A stretch of 36,465 bases of DNA from Pirellulales bacterium (GTDB lineage Bacteria; Planctomycetota; Planctomycetia; Pirellulales; JANQPP01): NCBI GenBank assembly GCA_028289405.1, contig JANQPP010000061.1:1-36465 (forward strand), read 5' to 3'. Shown in pieces: positions 6,194-14,054 of this stretch. Positions within the stretch are counted from its first letter, which is position 1, and each line of letters opens with the position of its first letter. A program made the translations under genes and the position numbers. The notes beneath the pieces are model-generated. The model ran no database searches and was not told the DNA's origin. It saw nothing but the letters and a program-made list of their open reading frames with translations.

Positions 6194-9100
6194 ATGATTC
6201 AGTCTGGCAAAGACGGGCGAACGGACGGGTTCGCGTCACGGATTCGCAAGACTCGGCAAGTTGGCGAGCAGGTCGACATGCTGTGCGACCTCTTCGAACA
6301 GGAGCTTAAGGCGGGGCGGGCACCCCAATTGGCTGCTTTCTTGGAGCAATGCCCCCAGGATGCCCGCAGCCAGCTCTTGTTGGAGATGTCGGCGCTGCAG
6401 AGCGAATATTACTCCAGCCTCGGAGAGCCGCCTGCCGAAGCCCCCGAACCGGCAGCGACCCGCGTCGGGCGTTACCGCATTGACGGGCGCTTGGGACACG
6501 GCGGCTTCGGCTACGTGTACCGGGCCTACGACGAAATCCTCAAGCGGGACGTGGCCATCAAGTTCTTCACGCGGTCGCGCGGGGACTTGGCCGGCACGGA
6601 CGCCTTCCTCCGCGAGGCCCGCTTCCTGGCGAGCCTGCACCATCCGCACATCGTACCCATCTATGATTATGGCCTCTCCGCCGAGCATGGGAGCTACTTG
6701 GTCTATCACTACGTCGATGGAAATGACGTCGCGGGCTTGTTGGCGGAGGAAAAGCGGCTCGAGCCCCGCCGCGCGGCGGCATTGGTGGCCGATGTGGCTG
6801 GTGCTCTGGCCTGTATGCACGGCCAGGGAATCGTGCATCAAGACATCAAACCCAGCAACCTGCTGCTCTGCAAGAATGGCCATGTCTTCGTCACCGATTT
6901 CGGCCTCGCACTCGAAGACGATCCTGACGTGGAACAGGGGGGCGTGGGAGGAACCCGGGCTTACATGAGTCCGGAACAACGCCGCGGCGATCGCGAGACG
7001 GTCGGCCCTTCCTCGGATCTGTTCAGCTTGGGCATGGTCTTTTATGAATTGCTCACGGGAGAACGGCCCGTTTCGGCGGTCGAGCCCGAGACCGGCAAAT
7101 TGGAATCATCTTCATGGCACGTGGTTCCTCCCATGGTGAAGGACCGGGCGATTCCCCAGCCTCTCAGCGAATTGTGCTTGCGTCTGCTGGAGGCAAAAGC
7201 GGAAGACCGTCCCGCCTCCGCCGAAGACGTCGCCCAGGAACTCCGCGAATACCTGCGTCCGTCGCATTCCAGGCGCCGCGCCGTGCTGGCCGCCATCGTC
7301 GCCCTTTTGTTGCTCGTGCTCGGCGGCTTGCACCTGGCGGGACGAGGGACCGTGGAAGCGGTCCGCAACGCCGACATGGAGCATGTGCCCCGGCTGCTGG
7401 CGGCCAGTTGGCTTCCCGATTCATGGCAAGCCGCCTATTTCCGTTGGGCGCAGTCGGACGCCGCCGACAACACGGACGAACGGTTCCGCTTCGACTGGTG
7501 TCTGAACCGGCTACACGGCGAAAAGTTGGACGAACTGCGTTCTTATGTGCCAGGGCTTACTCCCGCCCAGGCCAGCCTGTTCGTTTCCCATTTGGACCAG
7601 GTCAGCGACAGCACGCGGCAGGCTTTTCTTCAAGACGTGGCGAATGAAGAGTCCGCACCGGGGGAGCGGCTACGCGCGGCGGTCGTACTCGCCTCGCTCG
7701 ATCCGAAGGAGCATGCACTAGAAAGGTGGTCCCAGGAAGTGCCCGCCTGGGTGCTGCACGAAGGCGGAAGTGACATTCGCCCTTGGGGGCAACTGCTGCA
7801 AAGCGAACGGGCCCATTTGGGCCCCAGCCTGCTCGAGCGGATTCGGCAGCGTGAAGATCCTTCGGAGCGGCAAGCGCTCATGCTGGCTTATTTGGGACTA
7901 ACAGAGCAGGATCCCGGCGCGCTCGTGGCCGGCATGTCGGTGCTGTCTCCTTCGGAACTCAAATCGGTGGCCCGGCTGATCAACCTGCCACCGGAAGTCG
8001 TGACCCGCGCGATCGAACGCCGCTTAGAACAGCCCATCGAACTTCAGGAAGTGGCGAAGCTGTTCACGTTACTTGCCCTTTACAACGACTATCCCGCCAT
8101 TTGGCGGCGGTGGGATAACTTTTCAGGGCCGGGCCTGCTTGCGGCGCTGCGTGAATTCACGGAACATCTGGCGGCGGCCCCCGTCACGCCCGCTCCCTTG
8201 ATCCAGCAGCTTTTGCTCCCCCAGCCGCCACTAAGGGAACGTATCCTGCTACTGGCGGTGGGGACCTTCCGTCCGGACGACGTTCCTCCGGGTTTGCGGC
8301 AAAAGACGATCGACCGGGCTCTGGAATTGTGGTCGGATTCGCCGGATGCCTCCGTGCATGGCGCGGCGGCGTGGCTGCTGGAGACCTGGGGGGAAGCCCA
8401 AGATCCGGCAACGCTGTTCGACGGTAGCGGTCAACCACCACCCGCCGGCAGCGACCGCAACTGGTACGTGGACCGCTTTGGGATGGTAATGATCGTAATG
8501 GAGATCCCGCCCCCCGCCGTCGAACTCCCCGACGACGCGCCGCTCGACGCGATGATACCTCCAGCCACGCGGCGAATCGCCGTCAGCGCCACCGAAGTCA
8601 CGCAGGGACAGTGGCACGACATCATGCGCGACAAGTGGACGGACATGTCGCGCCGGCATGACCCTCCGAAAGTTCGCGAACAGCCCAGGAATTTTATCAA
8701 CGGACCTGAAGCGATCCAATTCTGCAACGAGCTTTCACGACACGAGGGTTTGCCATTGAGGGAATGGTGTTACTACGAAGATCCACTGGCAGAAGGAGCA
8801 CTGCACCCCCACGTCGACATTGTTCGGCGGACCGGATATAGGGTCTTATTCGCGCATGAATGGCTTACCATCGCGCGGCTTAACACGACGAGCGAATATT
8901 GGGCGCTAGGGGATGACGACGCGATGGATCCCTTTTGCTATGTTCTCAAAGACCTCGGCGAGTTTCTGGATGTCAGAGCCAAAAAGCCCGATCTGAGCGG
9001 ATTTTTTCATCTCGTGGGAAACCTGCGAGAGTACGGCCATCGCGATGTCCTTTTTGCAACTCATCGAAACTATTCGAGATATAAACACCAATGGTGGCTT

Positions 9101-9238
9101 CATTCCGCATGGGGCATGCGGAGCACCGGTGGCCGTCGACCACAAGAGCCAGAAACCGGCTATACATCCTGGTATGGCTGGCCGTCCTTCGGCGGCACGC
9201 GGATTTGCCGCACATTGCCGGATGAAGCCGAGCAATAG
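6194..9238 (+). CDS. Membrane Ser/Thr protein kinase fused to an FGE/SUMF1-like domain
   Basis: 1014 residues, ATG after a purine-rich GGAGGAGGGCCGAGG. A cytoplasmic segment (1-90) precedes a Hanks-type kinase domain (about 93-355): glycine loop GHGGFGYVYRAYD (101-113), lysine K123 in VAIKFF, E141 in REARFL, catalytic loop HQDIKPSN (215-222), DFG at 235-237 and SPE at 259-261. The usual HRD arginine is Gln, so this is a non-RD kinase, though D217, K219 and N222 are kept. A single transmembrane helix spans about 363-384. A long helical region (about 400-790) follows, then a formylglycine-generating-enzyme-like (SUMF1) C-terminus with VTQGQW, FCNELSRHEGLP, RRTGYRVLFAHEW and GTRICRTLP. In planctomycetes such C-termini are usually sensor or binding domains, not sulfatase activators. 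It stands alone, with no obvious substrate nearby. Confidence 0.9.
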   Translation: MIQSGKDGRTDGFASRIRKTRQVGEQVDMLCDLFEQELKAGRAPQLAAFLEQCPQDARSQLLLEMSALQSEYYSSLGEPPAEAPEPAATRVGRYRIDGRLGHGGFGYVYRAYDEILKRDVAIKFFTRSRGDLAGTDAFLREARFLASLHHPHIVPIYDYGLSAEHGSYLVYHYVDGNDVAGLLAEEKRLEPRRAAALVADVAGALACMHGQGIVHQDIKPSNLLLCKNGHVFVTDFGLALEDDPDVEQGGVGGTRAYMSPEQRRGDRETVGPSSDLFSLGMVFYELLTGERPVSAVEPETGKLESSSWHVVPPMVKDRAIPQPLSELCLRLLEAKAEDRPASAEDVAQELREYLRPSHSRRRAVLAAIVALLLLVLGGLHLAGRGTVEAVRNADMEHVPRLLAASWLPDSWQAAYFRWAQSDAADNTDERFRFDWCLNRLHGEKLDELRSYVPGLTPAQASLFVSHLDQVSDSTRQAFLQDVANEESAPGERLRAAVVLASLDPKEHALERWSQEVPAWVLHEGGSDIRPWGQLLQSERAHLGPSLLERIRQREDPSERQALMLAYLGLTEQDPGALVAGMSVLSPSELKSVARLINLPPEVVTRAIERRLEQPIELQEVAKLFTLLALYNDYPAIWRRWDNFSGPGLLAALREFTEHLAAAPVTPAPLIQQLLLPQPPLRERILLLAVGTFRPDDVPPGLRQKTIDRALELWSDSPDASVHGAAAWLLETWGEAQDPATLFDGSGQPPPAGSDRNWYVDRFGMVMIVMEIPPPAVELPDDAPLDAMIPPATRRIAVSATEVTQGQWHDIMRDKWTDMSRRHDPPKVREQPRNFINGPEAIQFCNELSRHEGLPLREWCYYEDPLAEGALHPHVDIVRRTGYRVLFAHEWLTIARLNTTSEYWALGDDDAMDPFCYVLKDLGEFLDVRAKKPDLSGFFHLVGNLREYGHRDVLFATHRNYSRYKHQWWLHSAWGMRSTGGRRPQEPETGYTSWYGWPSFGGTRICRTLPDEAEQ

Positions 9239-9272
9239 TGCAAACCATCCATCGGGCGGTAACGAAGCGTCG

Positions 9273-10421
9273 CTACCGTGTGTGGAGTTGGTTGGGCGTC
9301 CGTTGCCGGCTAAGGAAAATCGTTTCGTTCTTCGGCTCCGTGACCGCTGGCAGTCGGCGAACTTGCTGATAAATCGCGGCGTTTACGCCCAGATGGTTGG
9401 CAACGGGGCTCGCCGGCGGGCTGCTCGCCAGGTAGCGTTCCGTTGCCCCGGGCCTTGAAAGGTTTTCATTCGGAATCTCGGGAACGCCGGCGGGTAAAGG
9501 TTCCGCCGCCGAGGCCCAGATTCCGAAGAGGCTGCGGTTGCTGGTCGTCGGAGGGACGGCTTGTTCCCGTGGCGCGAGCCGGGCCACCGTGAGCTTCGCG
9601 CGGCTCAATAGCGGTTCAACCGGACGGGCCGCTAGTTGTTCGTAGTATGCCGAAAACCCGAGCAGGCCGCTTTGGCCAAGGGAAGGAGCCTGATTGGCGG
9701 GATCCAATGGAGCTTCAGGCGTTTCTGGCCGACTTGTCGCGGGTTGGGTTCCCGTTTCCAGCAAAGCTTCCGTGCAGTTGAGCAGGCAATTCTGCAAGGC
9801 CTCGTAGGCCGCCACGCGGACCCGCATGCAGCGCTCGCCCGGATTGCCGTCCTCCTGGCTCCCCTCGGCCGCGATCCGCAGTGCTTCGATGGTCTTCTTG
9901 GTGCAACAGCAGCCCTTCCCCAAAGCAAGCGCGGCCTCAAGCCGCACGCATTCGCTGCGGTCGCCACGCAGCGCGGCGATCAGTCCCTTTTCCGCTTCGG
10001 GGTACCAATGGCAATCAACCGTTCCCAGAAATTCCACCGCCGCCCGCCGCGCCTCCGCTTGCGCGGCCTCTTGCTTGATTTTGGCCGCCGCGCCCACTGC
10101 GGGAGGGGGCGGTCCGTCGCCACCGCCGGCGGCGGCACCAGGCCCATGGTCCTGCGGCGGGGGAATCAGCCCGCCGGTGAGGGCACTCAGTGGTTTCATG
10201 GCATTTTTCAGTAACTTGCACAGTGGCGAGTTGCTGAATTTTTCCTTGTGGCTCTTGTGCATGGCTCCCAAGCCGCCCCAAAAACCGACCGGCTGGGCCG
10301 AAACGGCTGGCACCGCAGCGGCAGGTGTGGCGGGAACCGTCGGCGCAACCTGGGCAAAAGACTCGCCAGCGGTGAGCACAGTCAATACACACAAGCTGAG
10401 CAGTACGGATCGGGTAGCCAT
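9273..10421 (-). CDS. Secreted HEAT-repeat protein
   Basis: 382 residues from the ATG at 10419-10421, chosen because it gives a clear signal peptide (MATRSVLLSLCVLTVLTAGE, cut near SFAQ). Longer forms lack one. A Pro/Ala/Gly-rich stretch (around PPPPAVGAAA) leads to a helical region at about 130-220 with HEAT-like repeats: RAAVEFLGTVDCHWYPEAE, LIAALRGDRSECVRLEAAL and TIEALRIAAEGSQEDGNP. A CCC triplet lies in the KGCCCTKK segment. The rest is low in predicted structure. Proteins of this type are common in planctomycetes, and periplasmic or envelope protein interaction is likely. It is divergent from the Cys-rich barrel protein, with 183 bases between the two starts. No strong ribosome site is visible. 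Confidence 0.75.
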   Translation of the reverse strand: MATRSVLLSLCVLTVLTAGESFAQVAPTVPATPAAAVPAVSAQPVGFWGGLGAMHKSHKEKFSNSPLCKLLKNAMKPLSALTGGLIPPPQDHGPGAAAGGGDGPPPPAVGAAAKIKQEAAQAEARRAAVEFLGTVDCHWYPEAEKGLIAALRGDRSECVRLEAALALGKGCCCTKKTIEALRIAAEGSQEDGNPGERCMRVRVAAYEALQNCLLNCTEALLETGTQPATSRPETPEAPLDPANQAPSLGQSGLLGFSAYYEQLAARPVEPLLSRAKLTVARLAPREQAVPPTTSNRSLFGIWASAAEPLPAGVPEIPNENLSRPGATERYLASSPPASPVANHLGVNAAIYQQVRRLPAVTEPKNETIFLSRQRTPNQLHTR

Positions 10422-10604
10422 GGGGCGACATCTGGGCAGGCATGGTTTCGAGACGAACGTCGCCACGGCCAGTACGGGCGTTTTGTCGAGCGGAAAGGTC
10501 AACGTCGAAGCCCTCTTCGGGCCGATGGCTGTAATAATCAATTCGCTTCGCCCTTTCGTCCAACTCCGAGCAACCCGAAACATCTTCTTTTTCGACAGAA
10601 GTTC

Positions 10605-11930
10605 ATGCTCCCGTCCACTCGCTGCCCGCCAACCAGGAAAAAATATGCCGGGACTCTGTTCCTTTTGGCATTGTTTGTGGGTTGGTATCCCGGGTTGTTG
10701 GCCGCGCAGGGAACGTTTGAGTTGCGTCCGCCTCCATTCACGGCAACCGGCGCGCTGGCCTCGCCGGTACAGCAGTTTCCGTCGGCGATTCCTCCGCAAG
10801 CCCCACGCAATGTTGGGCTGAACGCTGCACCTGCGGAGAATTCGCTGGTTGGTTTGCGGTGGGCGGAGCGTCAGGAACCGATCCCTCCTGGCGATCCGGT
10901 GATCGTCGGCCCACCTCTGGCAACGCAAGGAATCGGACCATTGCCGGTGGAAATCGCCTCATCCCTTGAGTTTGGCATGCCGCTGGAAATCGAGGGCTGC
11001 ACAAGCTGCGCGACTTGCGGATGCGGAGGAGATGTCTGCAAGGAACGTACGCACGTCGGCAGGTTTTTTTGTGCCTTGTACCATGCCATCTGCTGCCCGG
11101 ATCCGTGTTATCAGCCACGCTGGGTCGCCTTGTCCGACGCGGCGTTCTTTACCGATGCGGCTCGCCCGGTCACGCAAAGCCGCTTCCGCTGGGACGCGGG
11201 GCGCGACTTGATCTTCCCCGACCGGGCCGAGTATTTTTGGGCCCGCAGCGGCGGAGGCGGAAAAGGGCTGGCGGCGATTGAAACCGGGCTCGACTATCAC
11301 GAATTGACGCATTACACCGAGGTCGCGCATGGAAAGTTTGGCGCCTTCACCGAGATTCCCTACCGGTCCCTCGATCCGGAAGTGAATCCCCACGAGGCGG
11401 GCTTTGGAGATATCGTCGCCGGCACCAAGAGCATGCTGCTCGACAGCGAGTTGATTCAACTCACGTTTCAGATGAAGTTCATCACGCCCGTGGGCATCCC
11501 TTCCAAGGGGCTGGGAACGGGGCACCTTTCCTTAGAGCCCTCGCTGATCATGGGGCTCAACCTCAGCCCCATCAGTTACCTGCAAGCTCAGGTCGCCGAG
11601 TGGATTCCCATCGCAGGCGACAACGACTACGCCGGCGCATTGCTGCATTACCATTTCAGCTACAACCGCACGCTGTACGGCGACCCACGCAGGGTGCATG
11701 TGATTGGTACCGCCGAATTCAACGGCTGGTCCTTCCAGGACGGCGCCTTTTCCGACCCCGCACTGGGGCAGTTTCAGGGGGCGAGCAACGAGACCTACCT
11801 GAGCAGCGGCTTGGGCCTGCGGATGGTCTGGTGCGAAAAGGTCGATTTCGGTGTGGGGACGGCCTTTGCCCTGACCTCCGAGCATTGGGCCAGCCAGCTC
11901 TACAGATCGGAATTGCGGATCCGCTTCTGA
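10605..11930 (+). CDS. Predicted outer-membrane beta-barrel protein with a Cys-rich segment
   Basis: 441 residues from the ATG at 10605; this start gives an N-terminal hydrophobic signal (KKYAGTLFLLALFVGWYPGLLAA). A Pro-rich segment is followed by a dense cysteine cluster: C132, C135, C138, C140, C145, C156, C163, C164, C168. The remaining two-thirds alternates short amphipathic strands (KFGAFTEIPYRSLDP, FQMKFITPVGIPSKG, LLHYHFSYNRTLYG, LGLRMVWCEKVDFGVG) and ends in ELRIRF with a terminal Phe, the signature of outer-membrane barrels. It resembles planctomycete proteins annotated only as transporters or hypothetical proteins. A longer frame exists upstream to 10248, but it overlaps the divergent gene and lacks a signal. 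No function can be assigned beyond the barrel prediction. Confidence 0.75.
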   Translation: MLPSTRCPPTRKKYAGTLFLLALFVGWYPGLLAAQGTFELRPPPFTATGALASPVQQFPSAIPPQAPRNVGLNAAPAENSLVGLRWAERQEPIPPGDPVIVGPPLATQGIGPLPVEIASSLEFGMPLEIEGCTSCATCGCGGDVCKERTHVGRFFCALYHAICCPDPCYQPRWVALSDAAFFTDAARPVTQSRFRWDAGRDLIFPDRAEYFWARSGGGGKGLAAIETGLDYHELTHYTEVAHGKFGAFTEIPYRSLDPEVNPHEAGFGDIVAGTKSMLLDSELIQLTFQMKFITPVGIPSKGLGTGHLSLEPSLIMGLNLSPISYLQAQVAEWIPIAGDNDYAGALLHYHFSYNRTLYGDPRRVHVIGTAEFNGWSFQDGAFSDPALGQFQGASNETYLSSGLGLRMVWCEKVDFGVGTAFALTSEHWASQLYRSELRIRF

Positions 11931-11947
11931 GCGGGCGTGCGATTCCG

Positions 11948-13039
11948 TTACGCGGCCACGGTCGGGTCCGCGTCGATCAATTCGTAGAAGACATTGCGCT
12001 GGCGGGGCGTGTACCCCAATTCGCGGATCGCGTCGCGGATCTCTTCCAGCGTGAGGTAATGCACGGTGCCCGCTTCCGCGACCACGTTTTCCTCGATCAT
12101 CAGGCTGCCCATGTCGTTGGCCCCATACAACAGGGCGAGTTGTCCAATCTTGAGCCCTTGCGTGACCCAGCTTGATTGGATGTTGGGGAAATTGTCGAGG
12201 TAGAGCCGGCTGACCGCTTGGGTCTTAAGGTATTCGTGCGCGCCTGACGGGGGCACATCGGCCATGTCCGTGTTTTCCGGTTGAAAGGTCCAGCAGATGT
12301 AGGCGGTGAAGCCTCCTGTCTCGTCTTGCAGTTGCCGCAGCCGCTCCAGGTGCTCCACACGCTCGGCCAGCGTCTCGATATGGCCAAACATCATGGTGGC
12401 CGTGCTGCGTCCGCCCAGTTCGTGCCACACGCGATGCACGTTGAGCCAGTCGTCGGTCATCACCTTGCCGCGTGTCATGGCAGAACGAACTCGATCGACG
12501 AGGATTTCCCCGCCTCCACCGGGCAGGCTGCCCAAGCCCGCCGCCTGCAGCCGCTCTAGGATGTCCCGCAAAGGCAGTTTGGAAACCTTGCCGAAGTGGT
12601 AGATCTCCGGCGGGCTAAAGCCGTGGATGTTGACCTGCGGAAAACGCTGCTTGATGTCCCGCAGCAAATCCTCGTACCACTCGATACCGAACTCCGGATG
12701 CAAACCGCCCTGCATCAGTATCTGTTCGCCGCCCAGCTTGACCGTCTCCTCGATTTTCTGCAGCAGTTCTTCACGTTCGAGGACATACCCTTCCGCATGT
12801 TTGGGAGGCCGATAGAAGGCGCAGAAATCGCACACGGCGGTGCAGATATTCGTGTAGTTGATGTTTCGGTCGATGTTGTAGGTGCGGTAGGGCTCCGGAT
12901 GCATCCGCCGCGCGACCTCGTCCGCCGCCCGCCCAATGGCCAGCAGGTCGTCCGATTCCAGCAGCCGCAGACCCTCCTCGGGCGTGAGACGTTCGCCGGC
13001 GACGGCCTTATCCAACACGGGCGCAATCGTGGAAATCAA
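11948..13039 (-). CDS. mqnC: Cyclic dehypoxanthinyl futalosine synthase (radical SAM)
   Basis: 363 residues. The start is a TTG (13037-13039) with AAGGAG seven bases before it. The radical-SAM cluster motif is C66-x3-C70-x2-C73 in NICTAVCDFCAFYR, followed by GGEQILMQGG, FSPPEI and GLGSLPGGGGEILVDRVR, all characteristic of MqnC and not of the related MqnE. The enzyme closes dehypoxanthinyl futalosine into its cyclic form in the futalosine pathway to menaquinone. The 5' end overlaps the stop of mqnA by 32 bases, which strongly suggests coupled translation. It is convergent with the barrel gene, 17 bases apart. No mqnB or mqnD is present in the window; they must lie elsewhere. Confidence 0.95.
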   Translation of the reverse strand: MISTIAPVLDKAVAGERLTPEEGLRLLESDDLLAIGRAADEVARRMHPEPYRTYNIDRNINYTNICTAVCDFCAFYRPPKHAEGYVLEREELLQKIEETVKLGGEQILMQGGLHPEFGIEWYEDLLRDIKQRFPQVNIHGFSPPEIYHFGKVSKLPLRDILERLQAAGLGSLPGGGGEILVDRVRSAMTRGKVMTDDWLNVHRVWHELGGRSTATMMFGHIETLAERVEHLERLRQLQDETGGFTAYICWTFQPENTDMADVPPSGAHEYLKTQAVSRLYLDNFPNIQSSWVTQGLKIGQLALLYGANDMGSLMIEENVVAEAGTVHYLTLEEIRDAIRELGYTPRQRNVFYELIDADPTVAA

Positions 13040-13829
13040 GACTTACTCCTTGGGGCGCGAGCCCCAGATCACAGGTGCGTCGATAAAACTGTTCCAGCCC
13101 TCGGCGTTCCTCGGGACCAAGGTAGAAATGCAAGTTATCCCGTAGGTAGGCGAGGCACTGCGGTCGGGTTAGCCCGTGCGGCGCTGCTTCCCGCGCGGCG
13201 ATCTGTTCCAAATGGGCGACGCCGGCGTCCCGGGACATGCGGAGCGGGGCTTCCCATTCCGAAAGCACCGCGTCCCGCCGTGCGACCCACATGGCGAAGA
13301 CGAAGGGTAGCCCCATGTGGCGGCACCACTCGTCCCCCAGATCCCAAATCTCGGCGTATTTTCCCGGCGGGCTATGAATGGCCCGGTCGCCAATCATCAG
13401 AATGGCGTCCGCCTCCACATCGGAAAGCTCGACATCCAGCGGGAAAGGAACCATGCGGGGGGACAGCCCGTGGCGGTCACTCAGCAAGATACGGGCCAGA
13501 GCGATGCTCGTGCGGGAACCTTCATCCAAAGCCAAGCTGCGGATCTCGGCGGGCGGGCGACGGAAGAGCAGCTTCACGCTGAGCACCGGTCCCCGGCAGG
13601 CAATGCAGGCATCGGAGACGATCACGTAATCGGCCGCGCGGCGGAAATATTCGACCGAGGGGATCAGCGCGACGTCGTATTTCCCATTCGCCAACCCATC
13701 GCTGAGCCGGCTGGGCACCTCGAAGGCGATTTCCGCTCCCGGAGAAAGCTCCGCGAGCCGATGCACCAGCGGCTTCGTGTTCAAGTAATTGACGGCGCCG
13801 ATTCGCGGCGCGCGGGGATTAGTTTCCAC
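13008..13829 (-). CDS. mqnA: Chorismate dehydratase (menaquinone futalosine pathway)
   Basis: 273 residues from a GTG at 13827-13829, which has AAGGAA six bases upstream and puts the family's usual RIGAVNYLNTKPL start near residue 10. Upstream ATGs would add non-conserved sequence. MqnA motifs are present: NYLNTKPLVHRL, GLANGKYDVALIPSVEYFR, ALDEGSRTSIALARILL, ILMIGDRAIHS and DLGDEWCRHMGLPFVFAMW. It dehydrates chorismate to 3-[(1-carboxyvinyl)oxy]benzoate, the first committed step. It is transcribed from the promoter at 13896-13923 with a leader of about 60 bases. It overlaps mqnC by 32 bases. Confidence 0.95.
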   Translation of the reverse strand: METNPRAPRIGAVNYLNTKPLVHRLAELSPGAEIAFEVPSRLSDGLANGKYDVALIPSVEYFRRAADYVIVSDACIACRGPVLSVKLLFRRPPAEIRSLALDEGSRTSIALARILLSDRHGLSPRMVPFPLDVELSDVEADAILMIGDRAIHSPPGKYAEIWDLGDEWCRHMGLPFVFAMWVARRDAVLSEWEAPLRMSRDAGVAHLEQIAAREAAPHGLTRPQCLAYLRDNLHFYLGPEERRGLEQFYRRTCDLGLAPQGVSLDFHDCARVG

Positions 13830-13895
13830 CGCAACTTCCTTCGCGTGCGTCGTGGAGAGGTTCCGATCATGGCCGACGTTCACCATGCAAACTGC

Positions 13896-13923
13896 ATTAT
13901 AGTGGTGTCGCGCGAGGGGCAAA
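13896..13923 (-). promoter_or_regulatory. Sigma70-like promoter of mqnA-mqnC
   Basis: On the minus strand a perfect TATAAT (13896-13901) lies 16 bases after TTTGCC (13918-13923). The start would be near 13889, 60 bases ahead of the mqnA GTG. Confidence 0.6.
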
Positions 13924-14054
13924 GACTCCCGCCTGTTGCACCCTTTTGGGAAACGGCTAGAAACTGGCAAAGCGGCAGGCCGGCGTCCATAATGTGCGAA
14001 CGACGTGCAAAAAAATCCCCTGACAGCCAATTAACTTAGCAGGAAGACAGGATC

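Noticed and set aside
9826..10821. 331-codon plus-strand frame over the HEAT gene
   Set aside because: Composition is Ser/Arg/Ala-rich shadow of the HEAT gene, which has a signal peptide and family features.
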